Source: Spirosoma endbachense (GTDB lineage: Bacteria > Bacteroidota > Bacteroidia > Cytophagales > Spirosomataceae). Taken from it: a stretch of DNA of 64,000 bases. A model generated the notes under the pieces. The model ran no database searches and was not told where the DNA came from. It saw only the letters and a list, made by a program, of their open reading frames with translations. This document shows, in pieces, positions 36,173 to 45,541 of the stretch; position 1 is the stretch's first letter; every line of letters starts with the position of its first letter. The stretch is taken from positions 3,311,779-3,375,778 of the forward strand of contig NZ_CP045997.1 in NCBI RefSeq assembly GCF_010233585.1, read 5' to 3'. The translations under genes and the position numbers were made by a program.

Positions 36173-36670
36173 CTTCTGCTCACCCTTGCCTGCCTCCTGG
36201 CTACCTTAACGATCAACGCTCAGGACGATCCGGCCAAACGACCCAGTCCACCTGCACAGGCTAAAGCGACAGTTGGTGGTAAAACCATCACGATAAACTA
36301 CAGCCAGCCCTCGGTGAAAGGGCGGGAGCTCTGGGGGAAACTCGTTCCCTATGGTCAGGTATGGCGTACGGGTGCCAACGAAACTACCTCCATCGACTTT
36401 TCGGACAATGTAACGCTCGAAGGTAAACCACTTGCCAAAGGCCGCTATGCGCTGTTCACCATTCCGAATGAAAAAGAATGGACGATTATCATTAACAAAA
36501 CCATCAAATGGGGCGCTTTCACCTATAAACAGGATGAAGATGTGTTACGGGTCAATGTACCCGTGAAACAGTCAAAAGAATTTGCCGAAAAAATGGCATT
36601 CTCGATTTCGCCCAAGGGTGTGGTATCGCTGGTATGGGGCAACGCAAAAGTCGATTTTACGGTAAAGTGA
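36158..36670 (+). CDS. DUF2911 secreted protein
   Basis: A 170-residue exported protein (signal peptide 1-21, LTINAQ). The family string ITINYSQPSVKGRELWGKLVPYGQVWRTGANETTSIDFSDNVTLEGKPLAKGRYALFTIPNEKEWTIIIN is clear. DUF2911 proteins are small periplasmic beta-sandwich proteins common in Bacteroidota with no known activity. The gene is divergent from the HTH-membrane protein and convergent with GH92, and is flanked by a long hairpin. Confidence 0.9.
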   Translation: MNAKQLLLTLACLLATLTINAQDDPAKRPSPPAQAKATVGGKTITINYSQPSVKGRELWGKLVPYGQVWRTGANETTSIDFSDNVTLEGKPLAKGRYALFTIPNEKEWTIIINKTIKWGAFTYKQDEDVLRVNVPVKQSKEFAEKMAFSISPKGVVSLVWGNAKVDFTVK

Positions 36671-36701
36671 TTTAGAAACAATGTAGTGTATTCGTATCCT
36701 G

Positions 36702-36785
36702 AATAGACCGGTTAGGATCTTGTTGTGGTTTCAAAGGGCGTTATCCTCAACTCTGAGACCACAACAAGACTCTAACCAGTCTATT
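36702..36785. terminator. bidirectional hairpin, 28-bp imperfect stem
   Basis: Arms 36702-36729 and 36758-36785 match at 25 of 28 positions with a 28-nt loop. They lie between convergent DUF2911 and GH92, and the right arm reaches the GH92 stop codon. Confidence 0.75.
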
Positions 36786-39085
36786 TATTCCGGCAAAACC
36801 GATGGCATGGCCTCTTCGGGCTTACTTCCCCAATTCTTATTCGGCAAAGGGCCCATCTGAAGAACCAACTCTCCACCCTGCACTAGCTCATTGTGGGTCA
36901 GATAAGTACGACTAAATGGCTTTCTATTCAGTGTAGCCGATTGGATATAGACATTCTGGGATGAATTAGCCAGCGCTTTGATTGTAAATGAAGCGTTGCC
37001 TGCCCCCGGCCGGATCGTTACGGCATCGAGCGTCGGGCTGCCCAGCACGTAATATGGCGTTCCGGGACATACAGGATACAGTCCCGCCATGCTAAACACC
37101 AGCCAGGCCGACATCTGTCCGCCATCTTCATTTCCGCTCAAGCCCCCCGGCGACGTATCGTATTCGTCCTGAACAAGCTGACGAACGCGAGCCTGTGTTT
37201 TGTAAGGAGCACCAGCACAGGCGTAGAGGTATGAAATCTGGTTATTCGGCTCATTACCATGCCAGTAGTGCCCGTCGTTAAACAGAGTATCCAGTTTGGC
37301 CACGAACCGCTCTCGTCCGCCAACGAGTCTGGCAAGCCCCTGCACATCCTGCGGAACAAAGAACGTGTACTGAGCGGGCGAACCTTCGGTAATAAACGAC
37401 ACGCGCAACGCAAACGGATCGAATCGGGCAATCCATCGTCCATCGGCATAACGTCCACGTACATAGCCCGTTGCCGGGTCCAGCACATTCCGGTAGTTTC
37501 GGGCACGCTGATTCAGGATAGTGGCATCGCTCGTTTGACCAAGCGCTTTAGCGAGTTGGCCAAGGCAAAAGTCATCGTATGCGTATTCGAGGGTCCGCGA
37601 AACCTGTTCCCGCTTGTGAAATGCCTGCCAGACCGAATCTTCAAGTGGAATGTACTTATATTGAAGGTAGGATGCCAGCGCTCGTCGCCCTTTACCGGCT
37701 TCGTAGCTTTTGGGATCGCTGTTTACATCAAATGCGTTTTTACGCAGGTACTTATAAGCCCCTTTTACATCAAAATTCCTGACTCCTTTGCTGTAAGCAT
37801 CGGCAATAGCAGACTGCGCATGATCGCCGATCATGGCCGCAGTATAGCTATTCCAGCAGGGGAAAATAGGCATCCATCCCCCCTGTTCGGCCTTTTTCAC
37901 CAGCGATTGCATCATATCGCCCGACCGTTTCGGATTCAGCAGATTTTGCAGCGGCTGACAGGCCCGAAAGGTATCCCAAAGGCTAAAATCACAATAATAG
38001 TCGAAGCCGCTGGCCTTGTGAATGGCCGTATCATCCGCAAAACCAGGATAGGCTCCATCACTATCCGAGAAGATACGGGGCGTCAGATTCGCATGATAAA
38101 GAGCCGTGTAAAACATGGTTTTATCCGTATCGCGCCCCGTAGCCTGCATCCGGCCAAGTTCGGCATTCCAGGCTGCCTCGGTTTGCTGACGAACGCGAGC
38201 GAGATTCCAGTCAGACAGTTCGGTTTGCAGGTTTTTCCGTGCTCCAGCCTCACTCACGAACGATGTTCCAACCCGAACGCGAACAACGTCGCCCGGTTTC
38301 AGATTCCAGCGAACATAAGCGCCAACGGACTCTTTCCTGCCGACTCCTTTGGCCTGTTTCGATCCGGCCGATGGTTCATAATTTGTCCAGGTTCCGAAGG
38401 TGGTGAGCGGCCGGTCGAACTGCACCACAAAATGGCCGCTAAAGCCTGCCGATTGCCCCGCACCCTGATAGATTCGGTGAGCCGGATTATAGCCTACGAT
38501 CTCGTTCCGTTCAGGGTGAATTTCGACATACCCTTCCCCTTCATCGCTGTTCGGTTCAACAAGAATAGCGTTGTCGCCACCCGTACCAAACGTAAACTGC
38601 AACAGTCCCGCTCGTGTATGCGCCGACAACTCTGCCCGAATATTCGAATCGGTTAACCGAACATCGTAATAAGCAGGCGTAACCGTTTCGGTTTTGTGAT
38701 CGAAGCGCGACCCTCGTTCAGCCGGACGTAACGCGAGTTTCCCGGAAACTGGCATAATGCTGACGCTACCATAATCCTGAACGCAACTACCATTGAGCCA
38801 GTGTGTTCCGCGAAACCCATTGATTTTGGGGTCGTTGTAATAATAGGGAGCAATGCACTTGGTTTCTGTTGCCTGTGTCTGCGGTGTCCAGGTTGTCATG
38901 GCGTGCGGTCGCCCGATGGCGGGAGCAATCTGCCCTTTCAGTTCACTTCCCGCTTCGCTATGGCGTTTGGCGGTCGGTGTCTGACTGGGTGCTGATCCAA
39001 TCAGCGGATTAACATAGTCAACCGGCTGTTTTGTCTGGGCAAAGAGTGGTCCAGCCAGCAGAAACAGGAAGAGAATTTTACGCAT
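36785..39085 (-). CDS. GH92 alpha-mannosidase, secreted
   Basis: A 766-residue exported enzyme; I use ATG 39085 (MRKILFLFLLAGPLFAQ), as the frame before it lacks signal-peptide character. GH92 marks are VNPLIGS near the start, DYGSVSIMPVSG, the HGNEPNNQISYLY segment and GNEDGGQMSAWLVFSMAGLYPVCPG, which includes the catalytic acids of this calcium-dependent exo-alpha-mannosidase family. It removes mannose from N-glycans or yeast-type mannan. Last gene of the SusC/D locus, 81 bases after GH105. A weak dyad GTAGAGA/TCTCTAC (39129-39135, 39164-39170) lies in that gap. Confidence 0.93.
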   Translation of the reverse strand: MRKILFLFLLAGPLFAQTKQPVDYVNPLIGSAPSQTPTAKRHSEAGSELKGQIAPAIGRPHAMTTWTPQTQATETKCIAPYYYNDPKINGFRGTHWLNGSCVQDYGSVSIMPVSGKLALRPAERGSRFDHKTETVTPAYYDVRLTDSNIRAELSAHTRAGLLQFTFGTGGDNAILVEPNSDEGEGYVEIHPERNEIVGYNPAHRIYQGAGQSAGFSGHFVVQFDRPLTTFGTWTNYEPSAGSKQAKGVGRKESVGAYVRWNLKPGDVVRVRVGTSFVSEAGARKNLQTELSDWNLARVRQQTEAAWNAELGRMQATGRDTDKTMFYTALYHANLTPRIFSDSDGAYPGFADDTAIHKASGFDYYCDFSLWDTFRACQPLQNLLNPKRSGDMMQSLVKKAEQGGWMPIFPCWNSYTAAMIGDHAQSAIADAYSKGVRNFDVKGAYKYLRKNAFDVNSDPKSYEAGKGRRALASYLQYKYIPLEDSVWQAFHKREQVSRTLEYAYDDFCLGQLAKALGQTSDATILNQRARNYRNVLDPATGYVRGRYADGRWIARFDPFALRVSFITEGSPAQYTFFVPQDVQGLARLVGGRERFVAKLDTLFNDGHYWHGNEPNNQISYLYACAGAPYKTQARVRQLVQDEYDTSPGGLSGNEDGGQMSAWLVFSMAGLYPVCPGTPYYVLGSPTLDAVTIRPGAGNASFTIKALANSSQNVYIQSATLNRKPFSRTYLTHNELVQGGELVLQMGPLPNKNWGSKPEEAMPSVLPE

Positions 39086-39166
39086 TTGACGTTGACTTGA
39101 GCTAAACAAGGTCATACAAACCATTTCTGTAGAGACATGATACCTTGCCGCTTCCGTAGGGCATCT

Positions 39167-40330
39167 CTACGGTTTTAACTTGATAATTTGTGAACCAGCC
39201 AGCAGAAAAGCACCCGTGCCGTAAACCTCCCAGCTGTCTTCGCTGAAATTACGACGGGGATCTCCGCCAATGGGCTGTACCCACCCTACCCGGCCTTCGG
39301 GCGAAACCAGCTTTGTTAACGCAACCCATGCTTTTTCGACAGCGGGCTGGTATGTTTTCTTGGGCAGAATTCCCTGATTGATACCCCAGGCGAGGGCATA
39401 GCAATCGAAACCAGAACCACTCGCTTCGCCACCCGGATAGGCAGCCGGGTCCAGCAAACTGGCACGCCACAATCCGTCGGCTTGCTGAAGTGCCAGCAGG
39501 CGTTCGCTCATCTGCCGATATAGGGTCAGATAAAAAGGTCGGCTTGGGTGTTTGGCGGGAAGTTCCTCCAAAACGCGCACCAGGCCACCCATAACCCAGC
39601 CATTGCCCCTCGACCAGAAAATTTTCTGACCGTTTGCTTCTTTCTTTCCAACACCGTTTGCATCGACCAGATAATTCGCGTCGCGGGCAAACAAATGCTC
39701 CTGCTGGTTGTAAAGCAAAGTATACGTCTGTTTGAACAACGAATCAGAGAAGGTATTATAGGCAGGATCGTTTAACGTCGTACTCAATTTTGCCAGCACG
39801 GGCGGTGCCATAAATAAGGCATCACACCACCACCAGGTCTGGCCATGTTTGGCAAGTTCGGGCCCTGCCACTTTTTGCATTTTCTGGACCGTATCGATCG
39901 TTGGCTGAATCATCCGCCGATCTTTTTTAAGCCGGTACAAATCGATATACATCTGGCAAACCGCTATATCATCGGCATGGTCGAAGCGTTTGCCGGGACG
40001 CCACTGATTTCGCTCACCGATCGCCATCAATGAATCCAGAATCAGTGGCGATTTAGTAGTTTCATAAGCGGCAAAAATACCTGCATAGAACGCTCCATTG
40101 GTCCAGTCGGTTGGGCTGTGCTTGGGATGCTGCAATTGCCACTGCGTTGTTTTCAGCAGGACTTCTTTAATGTATTTCGGAGAAAAAACTTCATCACGAA
40201 CCCCATTTCGGCGCATCGGGATGGGATTCCGACCTTTTTCTTTTGGCACATTGCCAAATCCCGTTCCAACGAGTAGAGTTACACTCAGAACTGCAATCAA
40301 TAATCGTTTAAAGCTCGGCAAATTATCCAT
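39167..40330 (-). CDS. GH105 (GH88-like) unsaturated uronyl hydrolase, secreted
   Basis: A 387-residue protein with an N-terminal signal (about 1-28) and an (alpha/alpha)6 barrel. GH105 marks are PTDWTNGAFYAGIFAAYE, HADDIAVCQMYIDLY, WWWCDALFMAPPVLAKL, FWSRGNGWVMGGL and GSGFDCYALAWGIN. It removes the 4,5-unsaturated uronic acid left by polysaccharide lyases, as in rhamnogalacturonan breakdown. No lyase is in the window. ATG 40330 is preferred to TTG 40336. It lies downstream of susD behind a terminator. Confidence 0.9.
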   Translation of the reverse strand: MDNLPSFKRLLIAVLSVTLLVGTGFGNVPKEKGRNPIPMRRNGVRDEVFSPKYIKEVLLKTTQWQLQHPKHSPTDWTNGAFYAGIFAAYETTKSPLILDSLMAIGERNQWRPGKRFDHADDIAVCQMYIDLYRLKKDRRMIQPTIDTVQKMQKVAGPELAKHGQTWWWCDALFMAPPVLAKLSTTLNDPAYNTFSDSLFKQTYTLLYNQQEHLFARDANYLVDANGVGKKEANGQKIFWSRGNGWVMGGLVRVLEELPAKHPSRPFYLTLYRQMSERLLALQQADGLWRASLLDPAAYPGGEASGSGFDCYALAWGINQGILPKKTYQPAVEKAWVALTKLVSPEGRVGWVQPIGGDPRRNFSEDSWEVYGTGAFLLAGSQIIKLKP

Positions 40331-40409
40331 TTTCAATCGTCTATTTCTCCGAGAAAGAATAAGTTGGGGCAGAGACTACTCATCCGGTAAAATGCCCGGC
40401 GAGATAAAA

Positions 40410-40447
40410 CAACGACTGCCATAACTTAACCGTCATGGCAGTCGTTG
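40410..40447 (-). terminator. terminator or attenuator after susD
   Basis: Perfect 13-bp arms (40410-40422, 40435-40447) with a 12-nt loop, followed on the minus strand by TTTTATC. It lies 24 bases after the susD stop and 80 bases before GH105, so it may lower enzyme gene expression relative to susCD. Confidence 0.75.
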
Positions 40448-40470
40448 CTCCCTTCCTACCTATTCAGGGA

Positions 40471-41904
40471 TTAGTAACCGGGGTTCTGCTTGATCTTGGT
40501 TGGGTTTATATCGATCTGACTTTGGGGAATTGGGAATATGAGATTATTCTCCGTCAAAGCCGTTTTGATCCCAATCGACGTTGCTTTAGCCTGTAAAATT
40601 GGCAAAGCTCTTCCTGTACGAACGATATCGAACCAGCGATGTCCTTCAAAGGCCAGTTCGACCCGTCGTTCCTGCTCGATAGCCAGTCGCAGATCGGCCT
40701 GAGCGGTAATGGCTTTGTCTGCCAGCCCAACCCGCTTCCGTACCTGATTCAAATAGGGTAATGCCTCGGCGGTTTTACTGGTTTCGTTCAGCGCTTCGGC
40801 ATACATCAGCAACACATCGGCATAGCGAAGCACATACCAGTTATCGTCCGAATCACCGTTTACAACCGGTGGATCAGCGTATTTTTTGATGTAATAGTAA
40901 TCGATCTTAACTCCGCTAGTGTTCACGTAGCTACTGGCCATCGAGACATTCCGGCGGGGATCGCCGGTTTCGTAGCTATTATCCAGATCGGGCGTTGGGT
41001 GATTATTGCCTCCGCCACCAAACGTAATCACCGCATTACCCGAATTTTCGGGTGCGTACGAATTGGCAAATGGGCTTCCTTCGCCAATATTCCCCTTCTT
41101 GTATTGTACCTCAAATACCGACTCTTTGCCGTTTTTATTAGCCGCTTTAAACAGATCGGCATAGGCAGGCAACAGCGAATAGGTGGCCTTATCGATCACC
41201 TCTTTGAGTTTGGTAACCGCATCGGCATACCGTTTTTGGGTCAGATACACTTTGCCCAGTAAACTCTTGGCGGCACCCGCCGTGGCGCGGCCCACATCGG
41301 CTCCCGTATAACTAACCGAGAGAACTGCTTCGGCATCGCTCAAATCTTTGATGATCTGGGTATATACATCGGCAACCGGAGTCCGGCCATATTCGTAGCC
41401 TTGCAGGGGATCGGTAATTTCGGTCAGCACCAGCGGAACATCACCAAAAACACGAACCAGATTGAAATACATCAGCGCCCGCAAAAATTTGGCTTCACCA
41501 ACAATTCGTTTTTTGAGGGTTTCGTCCATCGTAACCCCGCCGATCCGTTCGATAACAGCGTTGGCTCGATAAATACCCTTATAGCCATCATTCCAGCGAG
41601 CCAGTGTGTAAGGGTTTGTTGTCCGGACGTAGAATTTATCAAACTCATCCTGGTCCGTTACTGACCCGGACAAAACCGGGCTGGTATCGTCGGAGGGGAT
41701 CTCCGAAACGACATACAGTTGCCCATACTGCCCGTTGAATTGCAACGCTCCGTAAGCGCCATTCAGGGCCGTTAGCACGTCGGACTGGGTCTTAAAAAAA
41801 GTAGAGGTACCAACCGCAGAAACCGGCGACAGATCCAGAAACTGCTCTTTGCAGGCTGTCAGGCTTAGCATCAGCAGACCCGCAAGGATATATTTTGTTT
41901 TCAT
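40471..41904 (-). CDS. susD: SusD/RagB-type glycan-binding lipoprotein
   Basis: A 477-residue surface lipoprotein (MKTKYILAGLLMLSLTAC, lipobox Cys18) that forms the lid of the SusC channel. Family features are EQFLDLSPVSAVGTSTFFKTQSDVLTALNGAYGAL, the TPR-like helices with AKFLRALMYFNLVRVFGDVPL, KSLLGKVYLTQKRYADAVTKL, and the C-terminal YADVLLMYAEALNE and EQERRVELAFEGHRWFDIVRTG. It binds the oligosaccharide imported by the pair. It is 18 bases downstream of susC. Confidence 0.96.
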   Translation of the reverse strand: MKTKYILAGLLMLSLTACKEQFLDLSPVSAVGTSTFFKTQSDVLTALNGAYGALQFNGQYGQLYVVSEIPSDDTSPVLSGSVTDQDEFDKFYVRTTNPYTLARWNDGYKGIYRANAVIERIGGVTMDETLKKRIVGEAKFLRALMYFNLVRVFGDVPLVLTEITDPLQGYEYGRTPVADVYTQIIKDLSDAEAVLSVSYTGADVGRATAGAAKSLLGKVYLTQKRYADAVTKLKEVIDKATYSLLPAYADLFKAANKNGKESVFEVQYKKGNIGEGSPFANSYAPENSGNAVITFGGGGNNHPTPDLDNSYETGDPRRNVSMASSYVNTSGVKIDYYYIKKYADPPVVNGDSDDNWYVLRYADVLLMYAEALNETSKTAEALPYLNQVRKRVGLADKAITAQADLRLAIEQERRVELAFEGHRWFDIVRTGRALPILQAKATSIGIKTALTENNLIFPIPQSQIDINPTKIKQNPGY

Positions 41905-41922
41905 GATGATCAGAAAGAAGGA

Positions 41923-44900
41923 TTAAAAGCCCAGGTTTAAACCAATGGTATAGGTACGCGCCAGCGGATACGATCCGTAATCGACACCGCCCGTCAGTGG
42001 TCCTTCGTAGCCGCTCACTTCCGGATTGTAGGCCAGGTATTTCGAAACAGTCAAGGCGTTCTGCACACCGGCGTAGACCCGCAACGACTGCACTTTAATT
42101 TTTTGCAGGAAAGGCCGCGGCACGTTATAGCCCAGGGTGATGTTCCGAATCCGGAAATAGGTCGCACTTTCTACCCAGCGGCTCGACACCTGATTGTTGT
42201 TACCCGTTGAGCGCGTATTGGCCCGTGGGGTTACGCCATCGCCGGGTTCCTGCGGAGAACGCCAGCGACCTAGTACGGTCGTTAGCTCGTTGGCATTCCC
42301 TTCCAGGTTTTCGTAGAATCGGCGGGAGAGGTTCAGAATCTGACCACCCTGAACACCCTGCGCAACAATGTTCAGATCGAACCCTTTGAATGACAATGAG
42401 TTGGTGATACCGTATATAAAATCAGGCTGGTTGTTGCCGATCGTTGTCCGGTCATTGGCATCAATCTTTTTATCCCCGTTCACATCCTCAAATTTCACAT
42501 CGCCGGGTCGGCTATCGGCAAAGTGCGGATAACTATCCAGATCGGTCTGATCGCGGAAAATGCCCAACTGCCTGTAACCAAAGAAACTCCCCAGTGGTTG
42601 ACCAATAACCGTGATATTGGTTTCGCCTACACCAGTGCCGCTCCGGATTGGATCGCCCGTGGGTCCGAGTGCCAGTACTTTGTTCCGGTTGAAGGAAATA
42701 TTCAGGTCTGTTGTCCAGGTAAAGGCACCCGCACCCGATCCATTGATATTCCGGGTCGACAAGGCAAACTCCATGCCCTTGTTTTCAACCTGTCCAATGT
42801 TTCGAACGGCCGTTGAGAAGCCAGTCAGCGTTGGCACCTGAACTTCGAGCAATAAATCGGTGGTGATGCGTTTGTAATAATCCACCGTCAACAGAATGCG
42901 GTTCTGAAAGAGCCCCAGATCAAGGCCAACATCCGTCTGCCGACTTTTTTCCCAGCTCAGTTGTGGATTGGCAATACTGCTGGTGGCCAGGCCATTTGCC
43001 AGTGCACTACCCAATACATAATTGTCTTTACTCAGCACACCAATGGCCGGGTAGTTGTTCGTGGAGCCGTCGTTATTCCGGAACGCATTATTGCCCGATA
43101 AGCCATAACTGGCCCGCAGTTTCAGCTCCGAAATAAGTGGCACCGCTTTCATAAACGACTCTTCAATAACCCGCCAGCCAATTGAAGCCGAGGGGAATGT
43201 ACCGAAACGGCTGGTTTGCCCAAACCGCGATGAACCATCCCGCCGAACAGAGGCATTGAATAGATACCGGTCTTTGTAGCTATAAGTGACACGGGCGAAA
43301 TACGATGCCAGCGACCACTGATCCCGGTAGGAAGTTCCTCCTATTATAGTACCCGCATTGACCGAGCGAACAATATCATTGGGGAAGTTATTGGCATTCA
43401 CCCGGCTCTCTTCATAATCGTTTCGCTGCGACTCCAGACCAACCAGCGCATCCAGATGGTGGGTCGTTCCCAGATCGAGCGTGTAGCTCAGCGTATGGTT
43501 TGTGACCCAGTTGATGTTCTGGTTGGTATAAGCCGAACCGGTGCTTACGTTTGGCGGCAGCAACTGGTTCAGGGGTATTGCCGATGTCTGGTATTGATTC
43601 TGGCGAAGGTAGTTCAGATCGCCCCCGATGGTTCCCCGGTAACGGAGCGTTTTCCAGATCGATAGTTCGGCGTATGCGTTACCCAGCAACCGAAGCTGTG
43701 TTACACGGTTATCGACTTCGGTTATGTTAGCAACCGGGTTGGTAATGCCGGGCCAGTCGTAGGGGGCCGCATAAAATGCCTGAGAGTTGTAAGTGGTGCC
43801 GTTTGCCTGATAGATCGGCATAAACGGTGGTAACGAAAGAGCCGCGTTGATAACCCCATTGCTGGCCCAGTGACCATCGGAGTTGACCCGATTTTCGGCC
43901 ATGAACGATGGACTGAAACTCAAGCCTACTTTAAGTTTGGAAGAGAGCTGTGCGTCAATATTCGAACGAACTGTGTAGCGGTCGATGCCCGACTTTTTAA
44001 TGATTCCATCCTGCTTCAGGTAATTTCCGGAGATGAAATACTGTACTTTTTCAGTACCTCCCGAAGCCGACAACTGGTAGTTGCTGATGGGTGCTTTCCG
44101 GAAAATCATATCTTGATAATCGTAGGACGTTAAGCTGGTCGGATCGTCGAAATTCGCACCTGGAAATTCACCCCTTGGGTACCGATAACGTAGCAGGGCG
44201 GGTCGGGCACTGTTCGGGTCGGTAATTTTTGCGCCCGGAACGCGTTCCAGATAAGCCGTATTAAAGGCTTCTTTTGAATACTCCGCAAACTGCTGTGCAT
44301 TGAGCATATCCATTTTCTTGCTCACCTGCTGCGTACCGGTAAAGTAATCGAAGTTGATCCGGCTTTGCCCCGATTTTCCCCGTTTGGTCGTAACCATTAC
44401 CACGCCATTCGATCCACGCGACCCATAAATAGCCGTTGCCGACGCATCTTTGAGCACGTCGATCTTCTCAATATCATTCGGATTGAGTTGGTTTAGACCA
44501 CCCGCATTGGTTAGTCCACCCGAGTTGAGCGGCTGTCCATCGACGACCACCAGCGGGCCATTACCCGCGCTAATCGACCCTAATCCGCGTACTTTAATAG
44601 AAGGCGCATTGCCCGGTGCTCCCGTATTCTGTTGTACCAAAACACCCGGCATTCGGCCCGTAAGCCCCTCAACCACATTCGTTACGGGCTGATCTTTAAT
44701 GGTTTGTGTTTGCAGAGAAGCCACAGAACCGGTTAATTCACGCCGATTTTGGGTGCCATACCCCACAACCACAACCTCGTTCAGGGTTTTGTCGTCGCTG
44801 GCCAGCGTCACATTCACCGAACTCCGGTTCCCAACAACGACTTCCTGCGTGGTATAACCAATGAAGGAGAACACCAGCGTCAACGTGCTACCGGTATTCT

Positions 44901-45513
44901 GGTCCGGTACATTTACCCGGTAATTTCCTTCGCCATCGGTTGTGGTTCCCCGGCTCGTTCCCTTCACAACTACACTTACTCCGGGCAGGCCATTACCCGT
45001 TGCGCCGTCGGTCACCTGCCCGTTTATTGTCTGATCGACGGTAGTTAGCGTCAGTTCTTTGGTCTGGATCTGTCCCGGCTGTATGGGTTGCGGTTGTTCG
45101 TTAGACGCTGCTACGGCCATTGGCAGCGTATTGATATCCGCCATTGATGTCTGTTTTCTGGCTTTGTTCTCTTCCAGTACGACATAGACGCCGTTTTTCA
45201 CTTTCGAGAAGCGAAGCCCCTGTGGCTTTAACAGTTTCGTCAGGTTTTTTTCCAGCGAAGCCGACAGATCAATTAGGCCGGGATTGACCAGTTGGTCGCT
45301 TACCAGGCGATCTTCAAACAGAATATCAACCTGATAACGAACTTTAAACTGATTCAACACCTCACGCAGTTGTTGGGTCTGAGGGCGTTCGGCCTGATGG
45401 GTCGTTCGGGGAAATGCTTTGGCTGTTGCCACAAATTGTGCCAGTCCGGGACGGCCTCCTGCCAGCAGCAAACTGATCAGTAAGGCACGGAATACGCGTA
45501 CAGAGTACATCAT
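41923..45513 (-). CDS. susC: SusC/RagA TonB-dependent transporter with STN signalling domain
   Basis: A 1196-residue outer-membrane receptor: signal peptide (1-25), STN/secretin-TonB N-terminal domain (about 45-115, LFEDRLVSDQLVNPGLIDLS), carboxypeptidase-like regulatory domain (about 165-245, GQVTDGATGNGLPGVSVVVKGTSRGTTTDGEGNYRV), plug beginning LNEVVVVGYGTQNRRELTGSVASL, and a 22-strand barrel with a C-terminal aromatic end (TYTIGLNLGF). The STN domain is the part that contacts a FecR anti-sigma factor in signalling receptors, and FecR is encoded 28 bases upstream. It imports glycan fragments using TonB energy. A second ATG directly follows the first. Confidence 0.96.
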   Translation of the reverse strand: MMYSVRVFRALLISLLLAGGRPGLAQFVATAKAFPRTTHQAERPQTQQLREVLNQFKVRYQVDILFEDRLVSDQLVNPGLIDLSASLEKNLTKLLKPQGLRFSKVKNGVYVVLEENKARKQTSMADINTLPMAVAASNEQPQPIQPGQIQTKELTLTTVDQTINGQVTDGATGNGLPGVSVVVKGTSRGTTTDGEGNYRVNVPDQNTGSTLTLVFSFIGYTTQEVVVGNRSSVNVTLASDDKTLNEVVVVGYGTQNRRELTGSVASLQTQTIKDQPVTNVVEGLTGRMPGVLVQQNTGAPGNAPSIKVRGLGSISAGNGPLVVVDGQPLNSGGLTNAGGLNQLNPNDIEKIDVLKDASATAIYGSRGSNGVVMVTTKRGKSGQSRINFDYFTGTQQVSKKMDMLNAQQFAEYSKEAFNTAYLERVPGAKITDPNSARPALLRYRYPRGEFPGANFDDPTSLTSYDYQDMIFRKAPISNYQLSASGGTEKVQYFISGNYLKQDGIIKKSGIDRYTVRSNIDAQLSSKLKVGLSFSPSFMAENRVNSDGHWASNGVINAALSLPPFMPIYQANGTTYNSQAFYAAPYDWPGITNPVANITEVDNRVTQLRLLGNAYAELSIWKTLRYRGTIGGDLNYLRQNQYQTSAIPLNQLLPPNVSTGSAYTNQNINWVTNHTLSYTLDLGTTHHLDALVGLESQRNDYEESRVNANNFPNDIVRSVNAGTIIGGTSYRDQWSLASYFARVTYSYKDRYLFNASVRRDGSSRFGQTSRFGTFPSASIGWRVIEESFMKAVPLISELKLRASYGLSGNNAFRNNDGSTNNYPAIGVLSKDNYVLGSALANGLATSSIANPQLSWEKSRQTDVGLDLGLFQNRILLTVDYYKRITTDLLLEVQVPTLTGFSTAVRNIGQVENKGMEFALSTRNINGSGAGAFTWTTDLNISFNRNKVLALGPTGDPIRSGTGVGETNITVIGQPLGSFFGYRQLGIFRDQTDLDSYPHFADSRPGDVKFEDVNGDKKIDANDRTTIGNNQPDFIYGITNSLSFKGFDLNIVAQGVQGGQILNLSRRFYENLEGNANELTTVLGRWRSPQEPGDGVTPRANTRSTGNNNQVSSRWVESATYFRIRNITLGYNVPRPFLQKIKVQSLRVYAGVQNALTVSKYLAYNPEVSGYEGPLTGGVDYGSYPLARTYTIGLNLGF

Positions 45514-45541
45514 TTAAGTGATTGGTTTTTGTGGTTAGGAG

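Noticed and set aside
37259..38656. 465-residue open frame on the plus strand within GH92
   Set aside because: It lies wholly opposite the GH92 coding sequence, whose motifs are intact. The frame has no domain, signal peptide or plausible start region, and its amino-acid make-up is that of an antisense shadow.
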